Source: Iris pallida
Taxonomy: Eukaryota > Streptophyta > Magnoliopsida > Asparagales > Iridaceae
DNA length: 64,000 bases
Reading direction: 5' to 3'
Assembly (NCBI GenBank): GCA_029216955.1
Contig: JANAVB010031417.1
Span: 24,596,331 to 24,660,330 of the forward strand
A program made the translations under genes and the position numbers. Shown here one piece after another: positions 47,060-58,500 of the stretch. A model generated the notes under the pieces. The model was not told the DNA's origin, ran no database searches, and worked only from the letters and a program-made list of their open reading frames with translations. The first letter of the stretch is position 1; the number at the start of each line of letters is the position of its first letter.

Positions 47060-48732
47060 TGTAGTGCCCCGTCCCTACATCGCGCCCCGTACTCTGTCCA
47101 CGGGGTGCGCGAGAAAGGAACAATGTCGCTATCAATTCGGACGGGACCGATAGGTCGGGATCGACCGAGTCGATCGAACGGGAACGGTTGAATTAAGATC
47201 CATTCCTCGTTATGGAATGTCTTCTTCGGAACCAAGTCCCATATTCAGCGGGTTGCGCCTCGAGGATTGGCTCTGCGGCTGAGTCGGGAGAGACCTCCCG
47301 TTGCTCTAGTTTTCATGCCGCACTTGATTTGCTTTGGCTTTGGTTTTCGTGAATGTGTTTTCGTGAATATTTTCGATGGGTTTTCGTGATACGTTTTCGA
47401 GCTTCGCATTCATATCGAATATCCTTGAATTATACAGTATTCTAATCAGTTGCTTATGCGATTGCAGGTGATCGCGTAGGCGACGTCAGCGCAGCCAACC
47501 GGTCGCTCGCTTGAAGCAAGGCAAAGGCGAGTGGCTGACCTCCTTCGTCCCGTTCCGTCTCTCTACTTCAAAACTCAATATTTGAAGTAAAATAAATGCT
47601 TGTCATAATAGTGTAGAATCAATAAAATCGTGGCACGATACTTCACGAAATACTTGTTAACGAACTGCCGGTTTTGGAAATGGAAAACATGCTTCCCTAC
47701 GCAATTATACTTGGTCTATGCCAAACCAAGGAATGAATCAATTAACGCTTATCGCAACGATACGGATAAATGAGTAAATCAACTAAGTTCCAAAGAAAAC
47801 GGTCATTGGACAACTTGTCGACAAGGTGTAGTTTCCTCGAATGGTTACCTAGGCCAAGGGACCGATTCGGCCCGGGAGGAACGAGTTTATAGCAAGCGCC
47901 AGCCCTTCATCGGCGCGAGTTATGCGAGAACTTTCGCACAGGGCTCGCTACCCGACGCGAAAGGGTCGCCGTCTAACTCAGCTATATGTCCGCGATGGCT
48001 TGAAATTGCCAGTGGCCTTCACACCCTTTTCACTGCTTAACAAATGCACAGGGCACGGGATAATTTTGATAAGTTGCTCAATGTTATACAATTTCATATG
48101 CTTGCCTCAAAACATGTTAACATGCAAATCGAACAGGATGGTTAGAAAGATCATTGAAATAGCTAGCTAACATGTTTACGAAACTTCTTGAATCAAATGC
48201 AGAGCTTGGATTTTAATTAGCCATTCGCCAGTACATGTGTTTTGTGCTGATCCTCGCTCCTTGCAGGTCCCGCGAACTAGGAAGGACGTGCCAACTAGCT
48301 CGGCGACGTTCGTGACTTTTGAAGCTTCGGCCGTGCGTCGAAGACTCTCTCTCTGTGACTCCCCTTTTGAAGGCTCTCGACAGTCCAAGGAAGATGACTC
48401 AGCGTCCCTTCCATCCAGGTCAATGAAGTACTGGTGTATATTGAGGGATGTGTGCAATGTATGGAATGGCTATCTCATCGGCACTCTTTTGTAATCGAGT
48501 CATGTTGTTACCCGTGCGGCAATGAGTCTTGTATCGGAGTCTGTAAAAGATGTTCATTATCAATAAAGATCAAGTTTTCTTTACTTATTGTGTGTATCAA
48601 TTTGTCTGCGTACTCTCTTAGATCTCGTGTCTCGGATTACCTTATGACTAGGCCTTGTGCGATCGCAAATTAGGCTCGTACGACATCACGCCCGGGGGAC
48701 GACAATCGATTCGACGGAATCGGTGCGTGACA
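47060..48732 (+). repeat. Element D2 3' LTR
   Basis: It begins TGTAGTGCCCCG, preceded by TTTCGAGGACGAAAC as usual for chromoviruses, and ends GGTGCGTGACA. AATAAAG lies near 48560. The next base belongs to copia element E, so this marks D2's right boundary. Confidence 0.75.
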
Positions 48733-51700
48733 CCTTGACAATCTAAAAGTCAAGGGTACTTCAATAAAGAAGAAGAAGAAGCCAAAGTCCCACTTGGCTT
48801 GCTTCAAGTGTGGCAAGAAGGGCCACTTTAAGAATGAGTGCAAAGCAAAAGCCAAGAAATCGGAGCAAGGAGAGCCTAGTAAGGTATCTATGATCACTGA
48901 TGTTGTTGCTATGATTGCGCAGGTTGATACGGTAGGAACTGATGCTGACTGGTGGGTAGACACTGGAGCCACCTGTCATGTTTGCTCTAGTAAGGAGTGG
49001 TTCACCACCTACACCCCTACTTCTGATGTGGTTATGGTGGCGAATCAGTCACAAACTGAAGTGCTTGGGATCGAGACAGTGGTATTGAAGCTGACTTCTG
49101 GCAAGTCTCTGACGCTTCAAGGCGTGAAGCATGTACCTACTATCGCCAAGAATCTGATCTCAGGAGGCCTACTCTGCAAACCAGGCCTCAGGATGGACAT
49201 CAATGCTGGCCAGATGGTGATGTCTATCAGGAAAACATATTTTGGAAAAGCTTTTTATACCGAAAGAATGTTCAAAATTTAGCTTGTAAATCAGTTCAAT
49301 GTTGTTAATGCAATCATTCATTCTGCTTATACTTTTGAGTTGTGGCATAATAGGCTAGGACATGTTCATTCTAAACGAATTAACAGAATGTCTAGTCTAG
49401 GGCTTATCTCCAAGTGTGGAGGTAAGGTAGAGAAATGTGAAGTTTGTGCTCAAACTAAGATCACAAGGAAACCCTTTCCTCGGGTTAATCGAAGTACAGA
49501 TCTTCTGGAGTTAGTACACTCAGATATCTGTGACTTCAAACAGTTCTCTACAAAGGCTGGAATGAAGTATTTCATAACCTTCATCGATGACTTCTCTAAG
49601 TATGCGTTCGTCTACTTGCTGAAGGCTAAAGACGAAGCATTTGAGAAGTTCAAGGAGTTCAGGGTCGTAGCTGAGCGGCAAACTGGATAACAACTCAAAA
49701 AAATAAGAAGTGATCGGGGTGGGGAGTATAGGTCGTATGAATTCGCATCATTCTACAAAGAACATGGAATTGTCAATGAGACTACGACTCCATACTCTCC
49801 TCAATCCAACGGAGTAGCTGAGAGGAAGAACAGGACATTGACATAAATGATAAACTCAATATTATTTACTGCAGGTCTTCCTAAGTGCTACTGGGGAGAA
49901 GCTGCACTGACGGCCACTTTTATTCTGAATAGGGTGCCTCATGCAACTTCTGACATTACTCCTCATGAACTCTGGTTCAAAGTCAGACCTAACTTGAATG
50001 TCATTCGAGTGTGGGGGTGTCTGGCATATGTCAAGCTTCCAGATCTGAAGATTCAGAAGCTTGGGACAAGGACTACTAATACGATCTTCTTGGGATATGC
50101 GGAGAAGAGTGATGCTCGGAGATTTCTTAATATTGAGTCAAATCATATTATTGAATCTCGCGACGCAGAATATTTTAAAGATAAATTTGCAATGCACAAG
50201 AATATTGTTCTTGCGGATGTTCCGGAGAATAATGAGGGTGCACAGGTCTTCAATGAAGATATGGTCCAAGAAGATGTTGTTGTTGAAACAACGGTTGAAC
50301 CAGATCTCGCTGAGCCGTCAACGAAGCGAGTGAGGAGGCCGAAGGACTTCGAAAGTGACTTTGTCACCTATCATGTGGAAGCAGATCCGCTTACCTATGA
50401 TGAGGCGATAAAGACCAGAGACGCAGTTTTTTGGAGGGAGACGATTGACAATAAAATTGAATCCATCACCTCCAATAACACTTGGGTGTTGGTTGATCTT
50501 CCTGAAGGAGCAAAATCCATCGGATGCAAATAGATCTTCAAGAAGAAGATGAAAGCAGACGGAACTATTGACAAGTTCAAGGCTAGGCTAGTAGCCAAGG
50601 GGTTTTCTCAGAAGCAGGGAATCGACTACTTTGACACGTATGCTCCAGTAGCTCGGATGACTACCATCAGAATATTGATTGCTCTCGCAGCGATACATAA
50701 GATGGTGATACATCAGATGGATGTGAAAATGGCTTTCCTAAATGGCGAGCAGACCGAAGAGATTTATATGCAACAACCAGAGGGATTTATCGTCATGGGT
50801 CTTGAAAACAAAGTCTGCAAGTTGGTAAAATCTTTGTACGATCTTAAACAGGCTCCCAAGATGTGGCATGAGAAATTTGATAAGGTTATAAGGTCAAATT
50901 GCTACATGGTCAGCAAGACAGACAAGTGTGTTTACACGAAGTTCGCTGATGGAAGAGGTGTGATCGTTTGTCGGTATGTGGACGACATGCTTATCCTAGG
51001 TACGGATATGAGCTGTGTCACGGAGACAAAGAGGTTCATCTCGAGCAAGTTCAGTATGAAGGACTTGGGGGAAGCTGATGTGATCTTAGGGATCAAGATC
51101 ATCCGGACAGACACTGGACTAGCACTGTCACAGTCTTATTATATTGAGAAGATGATCACTCGTTATGGGTATCAAGATCTTTCAGGGATCGATACGCCGT
51201 ACAAGTGTGATCTGAAGCTGAAGCCTAATTTAGGAGAAAGCGTCAGGTAGCTGGAGTATGCAAGCGTAATCGAGAGTTTGATGTATGCTACTATTGCCAC
51301 AAGGCCTGACATAGCTTTCGTCGTGGGAATGCTGAGTCGTTTCACGAGCAACCCTGGTGTTGAACACTGGAAGGCTGTGAAACGGGTTATGAGATATCTC
51401 AAGAAGACTCAGACATATGCATTGTACTACAGCGGAGATCTGCAGGTAGTGGAAGGCTTCAGTGATGCCAGCTGGTGCTCAGATTTGGAGAGTGAGAGGT
51501 CCACAGGTGGATATATTTTCACAATGGGTGGAGCTGCTATATCATGGAAGTCGAAGAAGCAGACAATGCTCTCGCGGTCATCCATGGTATCTGAGTTCTT
51601 TGTACTTGACACCGCAGCCGAGGAAGCAGAATGGCTTCGGGAGCTCATGTATGATCTTCCAGTGGTTGGGGCACAAATACCGACAATACCGATATACTGC

Positions 51701-51922
51701 GACAACCAGGCGACTGCGGCGGTGGCATCAAATGACCTCTTCAACGGAAAGAAGAGGACTGTACGGTTAAAGCATAGGGCAGTACACGATCTTATTAAGA
51801 GAGGTGTAATTGTAGTGATTGATGTTCGGAGTCAGGAAAACCTGGCGGATCCATTTACCAAGGGCCTCAGGCGCCAGCTGATCGATGACTCAGCATGTAA
51901 AATGGGCTTGAAGGCATTCTGA
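48733..51922 (+). pseudogene. Element E gag end and Pol, one frame with five stops
   Basis: One constant frame carries: a zinc knuckle (CFKCGKKGHFKNEC, about 48801-48842); protease (WWVDTGATCHVCS); pre-integrase finger (WHNRLGHVHSKR..CEVCAQTK); integrase core (HSDICDF; RSDRGGEY; NGVAERKNRTL); RT (QMDVKMAFLNGE, YVDD near 50978); and RNase H (SDASWCSDLES). It is interrupted by stops at 49280-49282, 49688-49690, 49844-49846, 50531-50533 (Trp expected) and 51248-51250, and ends at 51922. No frameshift was seen, so decay is by point mutation only. Confidence 0.9.
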
Positions 51923-53049
51923 TATTAGTTATTGTATTCCTACCATAAAGTTTTATGCTATTAGTTCAAAGATTTATCTACTAGGCATCTAGCTTTTGGT
52001 TCAAGGGAGGACCATTAACTGGAAGAATATCAGGAACGGTGGGTACATATTCTATTGGGCATGGAGAGGTTACGGACCTATAACCACTGTTGTCTACTGT
52101 TGTTTTCTGCGGAAAACGGTTCCTGTGGGAAGGTTGGCTTAATTGCCTTAATGAGTTCTCAGGCAGAGTGAATGCCTGGTGTGCTTTACAGGAAGCACGG
52201 TAGAGCAGCACTACAAGGAGTGAAACTCCATGCTACATTGGGGTGACTCCATGATGAGGTTCCTATATGTGGGGTGCTGCCCAGGAATAGGATAAAGCCT
52301 CGGCTTCGCAGGCCAAGTCACAACGGCGTAGCATCGCAAATAGATAGTTAGCCTAATGCTGTATGTTAAAAATAAAGAGGGGTGTTGTCAGCACTACAAA
52401 GATGAGGAGTTCCTCATGTTACAGTGGCACGACACCACGATGAGGTACCTGGTTAGGGATAAAGCATCGGCCTTGTAAGCCATGTCGTTGCGGCGTAACA
52501 TCGCAAGGGAGCCTAAGGCTTCATGCTGGGTAGTTTGGCACTACAAAGAGGCAGTTGCCTCATGCTACAGTAGTATGACACTACAAAGGTTCCCATATAT
52601 GGGGTGATTCCTAGGGAGGGGTAATACCTTGGCTTCGGGCCATGTCATAGCGACGTAGCACCGTAAGGGGAGCGTAAAGCGTTCCATGCCATGTCACTTT
52701 ATAATGAACTCACCTATAGTGTATGGACAGAGATATCAGTCCGTCTCTTGAAGGTAAACTTGTAGACGTCCAAGAGTATACACTGAAACCAGGCTGGCAC
52801 AGGGCCTTTAATGTGCATAGCCAGAAGCACATGTGACTACATTGTGTGAGTGGGAACAACTTCAGCTATGGTGCAGAATTCAAGGCTTAGTCCATTCTTG
52901 TATTATAGTCTGTTATTTAATCCATGCGGGAAGATTCAAGTCATCACGACATCTCTCCTAATGCATGATGGACAATCACTGTGGGGAACACTCGAACCCA
53001 TATATATTGAGATATGTGGAGAATTATTGGGGCATTTGTATTCTTGACA
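51923..53049 (+). repeat. Element E post-pol noncoding region with about 190-bp degenerate tandem repeats
   Basis: Three diverged units (about 52195-52370, 52388-52535, 52538-52690) share the order GCACTACAAAG, GAGTTCCTCATG, GATGAGGTxCC, GGxATAAxGCxTCGGC, GCCATGTC and CGTAGCATCGCAA. No ORF is supported. The stretch ends in a weak purine run (ATTGGGGCA) before the LTR. Confidence 0.7.
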
Positions 53050-53073
53050 TGTAGAGAACTTGTTCTCTACATG
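53048..53073. repeat. Perfect 12-bp inverted repeat at the start of element E LTR
   Basis: CATGTAGAGAAC, two bases, then GTTCTCTACATG. It spans the predicted LTR boundary, so it would form a hairpin at the DNA end recognised by integrase or just inside U3. Confidence 0.85.
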
Positions 53074-54474
53074 CTTAGTGAAGTTTTAGTCCCACATCGG
53101 AAATGCACCATGTGGTATCTCAACATATATAGGCTTCTATGTATTGTTGGGATGTGTACATGGGTGGTGACCCAAAGGTGGGAACCATGTGGGTGATTTT
53201 ACTAAGAGGTAAGAATAAGGCTCCATGGTAAGCTTCTAGATTTTTGCTCTTGGGAAATTTATTTCCATGGGAGCTAAGCCCCATAAAGGCTTAGCGATTC
53301 GGACTCGGACTCGGACACGGACTCGGGCTCGGACTCAGACTCAAGGGCTCATGAGGCGTAATGTGGCGTTTTGTTGGCGCACTTTGTACTTAGCACGTCA
53401 GCATCGTCGCTAGGCGCATAGTGCGCTTAAGTTGCGCGAGCCACTTGCGCGGCCACGTTACGCGCGCTACGTTACGCGGGCCTCGTTACGCGAGCCCAGT
53501 TACGCAGCCCGTTACGCGAGCCCAGTTACGTGCGCCACGTTACGCGGGCTCCGTTACGCGAGCCCAGTTACGCCGGCCCAGTTACGCAGTCCAGTACGCG
53601 CAGTGTGCTTAGTGTGCGCAGCGTGCGTAGAGTGCGCAGTGTGCGCAGCGTACGCAGTGTGCGTAGAGTGCGCAGTGTGCGCAGCGTACGCAGTGTGCGT
53701 AGAGTGCGTAGTGTGCGCAGGTTGCGTAAAATGGCTGTGTGCGTAAAGTGCAAATCACGCTGGTTACGCAAGTGGCGCAATTTGCGGCAGAACGTGTCTT
53801 TGCATGTTCTGAGCGGTTGCTCCATGTTCGGGGTGGTTATTACCACGTTCCTAACATTGTGCTAACCGGGCAGTTGTTGCAGGGGACTATATAAGGTCTC
53901 CTCCTTCTCTTTCGCAGTAAGGGACTAATACACAGGTAGTAGACAGAAAGTTTACAAGTATTTAGAAGCTGTGAGAGAGAAGAGAGGTATTGTACCAGCG
54001 TTGAGTTTTGCACGGGAGTTCGTGTTCATCCGAGGAGTCAGAAGAGCAAGAGTGTTCCAAGTTTTTCCGACGAACTTGCTGGTTCCTGGAAGTTATTAGT
54101 GTGGGGCAAATAAAGCTTTGAGCAGCGGTGATCATTCACCCCAGCAGGAGTTTTTCCATCTTTCGTCTGTCACCTTCTTCGTTTATCAGGATTCTATTAG
54201 CGCACCTTCGGTGAAGTGTTTGCGTTGGTAGAAATCTGTGCACCTTCTGTGAAGTGTTGCATTCGCCTGTCACCTTCTTCGTTTATCAGAATTCTATTAG
54301 CGCACCTTCGGTGAAATGTTTGCGTTGGTAGAAATCTGTGCACCTTCTGTGAAGTGTTGCATTAGTAAAATTTCTGTTACGTACCTTCTGTGAAGTATTA
54401 CGTAATAACGATTATTTTTACAATTGTTACGAATTCTCAGTTTTCCATCGAAAAATTGTGCCCTGGCACTAACA
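53050..54474 (+). repeat. Element E 3' LTR
   Basis: It starts TGTAGAGAAC within a perfect 12-bp inverted repeat and ends GGCACTAACA. It contains TAGTCCCACATCGG, TATATATAGG near 53128, TATATAAGG near 53888, a GGACTC microsatellite (53296-53345), GC-rich arrays (53432-53775) and AATAAAG at about 54108. It also has a direct duplication of about 100 bases (54166-54262 and 54263-54363). The 5' LTR is not in the window. Confidence 0.65.
53432..53775 (+). repeat. CpG-dense tandem arrays in element E LTR
   Basis: Two adjoining arrays are present. The first (about 53432-53590) repeats GTTACGCG(A/G)GCC with variants. The second (about 53593-53740) repeats GTGCGCAGxGTGCGTAGA in units of about 18-36 bases. 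The palindromes TGCGCA and CGCG recur throughout. Long ORFs across it on both strands are a by-product of the repeat. Confidence 0.9.
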
Positions 54475-54475
54475 C

Positions 54476-54567
54476 ATACTATACATAATTAGTGTTTGAG
54501 TCTCAAAAGTATCACAAAAAATAATTAGTGACACTTTTGAGATCCAAACACTAATTATGTATAATAT
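54476..54567. repeat. 92-nt near-perfect hairpin beside element E
   Basis: Two 40-base arms (54476-54515 and 54528-54567) match at about 36 of 40 positions around a 12-base AT-rich loop. The words ATAATTAGTGTTTG and TCTCAAAAGT are typical of small plant MITEs. It begins two bases after the LTR end, so it may be the part of a MITE that survived to the right of the insertion. Confidence 0.75.
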
Positions 54568-54926
54568 GAAGATCCAAACACAACTTTTGAAACTTATTTG
54601 AGACCTAAAGTCTAAATATCCCTATTCTATTCCATATGGAGTGTACAGTTAAGGTCCGTACAAGTTGCCTCTAACTGCCTAAATAAGGATAGGAAAACAG
54701 GAAAGAAGGAAAGGCACATGCCCAATTAAGTAGCTGTGAAAGCAGCAACAAATCTCTATGAACTCAAAGCAATTCATATAAGAAAAACTAAATGTTGTAA
54801 ACCCACATGATGCCATGTTTTCCTACAGCTAAGAGGAAGGTACAACAAGAAGTACTCAATCAAAGGATCCTCCAATAGTGAGGCCATTAAACATACAAAG
54901 CACACAAGTTTCCGATAATAAACATA

Positions 54927-55517
54927 GGCTTAATTGTACTTTGCTACCCTCAACTATTACCATTTTTCAACTTTGTACCCTAAACTATTTTTTGTAACAA
55001 TTTGGTACCCAGATATTATTTTGGACTAAAATGCCCCTACCCCTAACCCTCCCCCCCTGCACGCTTCGGCCGCCCCCCCTGCTCACTCCGCCCCCCCCCC
55101 CCCCCCCCCCCCGCTAGCTCCCCCCCCCCACCCCCCCCCCCTGCTCACTCCGGCCGCCCGCCCGCCCCCGCCTCTCCCCTAGGCCGCGGCAGCACGGGAG
55201 GAGGGGGGCTGGGGAGGGAGGGCGGGGCGGGAGGCGGGGCAGGGGGTGGCCGAAGGTAGCAGGGGGGGTGGGGGGCGGAGGGGGGGGGGGCGGAGCTAGC
55301 AGGGGGGGGGGGGGCGGCCGGAGTGAGCAGGGGGGGCGGCCGGAGTGGGGAAGGGGGTGGAGGGAAGGAAGAGGGAAGGGCATTTTCGGCATTTTTGAAA
55401 AATTAGGTATCAAGTTGAAAAAAAATAATAGTTGAGGTACCAATTTGTTACGAAAAAAGTTTATGGTATCAAGTTGAAAAGGCGGAATAGTTGAGGGTAG
55501 CAAAGTGCAATTAAGCC
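54927..55517. mobile_element. Mutator-type foldback element, 591 bp, with C/G homopolymer core
   Basis: Exact 9-bp target duplication ATAAACATA (54918-54926 and 55518-55526) surrounds inverted ends GGCTTAATTGTACTTTGC / GCAAAGTGCAATTAAGCC. The terminal inverted repeats extend for about 100 bases. The GC-rich interior is itself inverted (CTGCTCACTCCGGCCGCC against GGCCGGAGTGAGCAG), so nearly the whole element folds back. The core holds C runs at about 55085-55140 and G runs at about 55200-55340. A 9-bp duplication fits the Mutator superfamily. There is no transposase. Confidence 0.85.
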
Positions 55518-55526
55518 ATAAACATA

Positions 55527-58500
55527 AATCAGAACATTTTAGTAGAAGCTTTATTCTTAGGGACCAGATGGCACCCCAACAATTTCACAATAATAGATCA
55601 ACATATCCGATACACCCGGAGGTAAAAAAAAACTAGAAACAGTTGAAAAGAACCAAATCTGGCAATAATGTACCAGGTGATACAGCAGTTTTACTTGAAA
55701 TTAAAATGAAAAAAAGGAAGCAGAGGTCTATTTTTGGCTCATTGCCGACACAATTCTGAACACTCTTCTGAAGATAGTCCTGCCATCTGATTTTACATCT
55801 CCATCACAAACCCAGAAACAAAACCTAAACTCGATGTGGAAATTAAACTCAAACCTTACACAATATCCTATATATTTGAATACTCTGATTTTGAATTTTA
55901 TGAAATCAACTCTCTGGTTAGCTCTAGATTACACACTAACCCACATATGTTCACGAAATATATAAAATTCACAGTCGTGCACCCGTTCACTGGACTTTTC
56001 ACCTATATAAGATTTTGGAGGGAAAGCTCTCCTAGGCAGCAATTCCTGTAAGAAGTAATGGCAATGAAACAAGTATTAGTCATCTAGTACAATCATTTTA
56101 GAGAGACAAATACAACAATATATAAATGTTCATTGTAAGTGCATAATAGGAATATTTTGTATTATTTTCCATACTAAATTCCCTCTAAAACAACAATAAT
56201 TAGTTTAACATGAAATCATGCACACAAGGAACCTCAACTCTATGTCAAAAAAATACTTGCATTAGAGCTTTAGGCTTTTGTCAGTAGCAATTGTAGTTCC
56301 CTTTCCTTTTGTGACAGCCTCTACAAGTGTACATTTTATTATATCAAGATCCCTTTGTGGGTACTAGTTATTATGAATATATACTTTAATGGTTTGTTTC
56401 CCTTCTATGACATCCTACAATTGTATACTTTATTGTATCAAGATCCCTCAGGGGCACTATATATTTGGGATACTTTAACGGTTTCACTTTCCACAGTACT
56501 AGACCTAAAGGTGAGGTTTATATGGCAAAAGCCCTCTTTTATTGATCAAAATTAAGTAATTAATAATTAAGATTCACATGGGAAAAAAATTGCATAATTA
56601 ACATTTGGAGGCCAATGATGCTAAACTGAAACTTTTTAGATGAAGGATTTGTTTGGGATACATTAATAGTCTCTTTTTAATGTGAGGTTAAATAAAATAA
56701 TATTCATTAAGCTATTTCCACAGTACTAAACCTTAGGTGAGGTTTATATGGCAAAGCCCTCTTTTATTGATCAAAGTTAAGTAATTAATAATTAGGATTC
56801 ATATGGAAAAAAATTATTGCATAATTAACATTTGTCCGAGGCCAATGATGCCAACCTGAATTTTTTTTAGATGAAGGATTTGTTTAGTAATTGCTACAAT
56901 ATTGATGAATAATTGAACTTGCTATTGTGGTATACAGATGATGGCTGGAGATGCCAACCACACAGGAGTTTATCTTACACTATCATCCCCACTAAAAACT
57001 GTCACAATAACCCACTTTCTAAAGGAGTTTGTCAATTAAACGGTTGTTTACACTTTGATAGAACACTTTTATATAGTTCATTTGTTTATAGAAAGCCCGA
57101 TATGGGGATCTATGTCAACAAACCGCAAGCCCATATATTGCCTTGCTGAGAGAGGTTGCCGATTCAATTGTTCAACTGACTAATTCTCAAGAACATGGAA
57201 AAGACGAAGCTTCTCTTCCAAATATTTTGCTTTTAGCTTCTTTTCCAAATATATATTACTCATAGTTTGTGGGGAAATCTAAGTAGTCTGGATCCATCTA
57301 TTTGGTACTGTCATCCTTTTCACTTTGCCTTAATGTGCCAAAGAGTGAATGGAATTAGCTATAACAAATTTTACTCACCTTATCAACAACTTCCTAGTCT
57401 AGAAGAGTTTGGAGAGTGTTGCTTGGTTGCATGAGCTTAAATTGCAAAAGTACGTTTATTACTCCCCAACTAGCCTCTTAGGATTTATGGAAGGCAGATT
57501 TATGCAAGGCCCTCTCTTGTTTGAAACTGCTTTAACTACCAATTGGCACAAGGACAGTGGGTCAAACTGAAAACTGACAGCGGTGGTAGAAACTCCGTAA
57601 TCCTTCCTCAGAGCCTTCACGTGCTCCTCCATAAGCAGCCAGATTCAGATGATAGAAGCTTGGATGAATACGATGATGATGGAGAGATTGAATAAATGAA
57701 CAATCCAGAAACATATTGCAACTTAATAGAATCTCATTCCGCTTGTTAGAAAATTTGTATCTTGCATTTCTGATCGAATAAAATATTCCAGGAAAGTCAT
57801 GTCGTGGGGGTAAATGTCAAGGTAAAAAACTTACCTCATCTGGTTCAATTCTAGTTTATAGTAATATATTTCTATTTTTCAAATGCTACGAATGTCCGTC
57901 AAAATAGCTTACCGGTCATAGCATTCACGGATTCAGTGAGATGTGTACTCAAATAGCAATGCCAACAACTTTATCCCAAACCCTGATATTGTTTCACTAT
58001 ATAGACCATAACAAGGAATGACACCTATTTCTGGTGCGACTCAATGTACAGGGAAATCACAATATTTTGAACATTTGCTGATCTATTTAAAGAAGAAACT
58101 TCTGAGAAACATATTTGGATGGATAAAATCTAAATAAGTCATGGATTTGAGTAGTTCTACCTTGGGTAGAAATTATCAAAGTTCAAGATTTCTCTCTTCT
58201 GTCTATAATTATATTTTTCTTTCCTTCTCAAACTGTACAGCCAAATGAGAAAGGTAATCTGATTGTTGTATAAGAATTAGGAATCAGGGGAACATAAATA
58301 TAAAAATTTCCCAATGAAAGCCTCAAAATGCAATCTGCTAAATTTTAACATGTTTGCCTCCACGTTCATAGAAATTACGAATAATCCCCTCTTATTGAGT
58401 TCCTGTTACTGAGCTGCTCCAATTTTTGCAGGCTAGAATGTGGTAAAAATGAGAGAATACTGTCGAGTAAGAATTGCAAGGTGTCTTCGCTCCCATCTTA

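Larger units (their letters stand above)
48733..54474 (+). mobile_element. Element E: 5'-truncated Ty1/copia with 3' LTR
   Basis: It contains the end of gag, the rest of pol, a roughly 1.1-kb noncoding region with diverged tandem repeats and the 3' LTR. The 5' half is absent from the window, probably because D2 and the others are inserted in it. The LTR motif TAGTCCCACATCGG is frequent in plant copia LTRs. The lineage is perhaps Tork-like, uncertain. Confidence 0.8.

Noticed and set aside
41569..48732. LTRs at 41569-43674 and 47060-48732 as the pair of one element
   Set aside because: They share only end motifs and differ in length and most sequence, and the left one abuts mid-RT without primer site or gag.
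53432..53865. Repetitive ORFs on both strands (RTLRTL and VRSVRS peptides)
   Set aside because: They are by-products of short tandem DNA repeats whose unit length is a multiple of three.
55114..55503. 129-codon Pro-rich ORF on the minus strand
   Set aside because: It is made of the C/G homopolymer core and terminal repeat of the foldback element.
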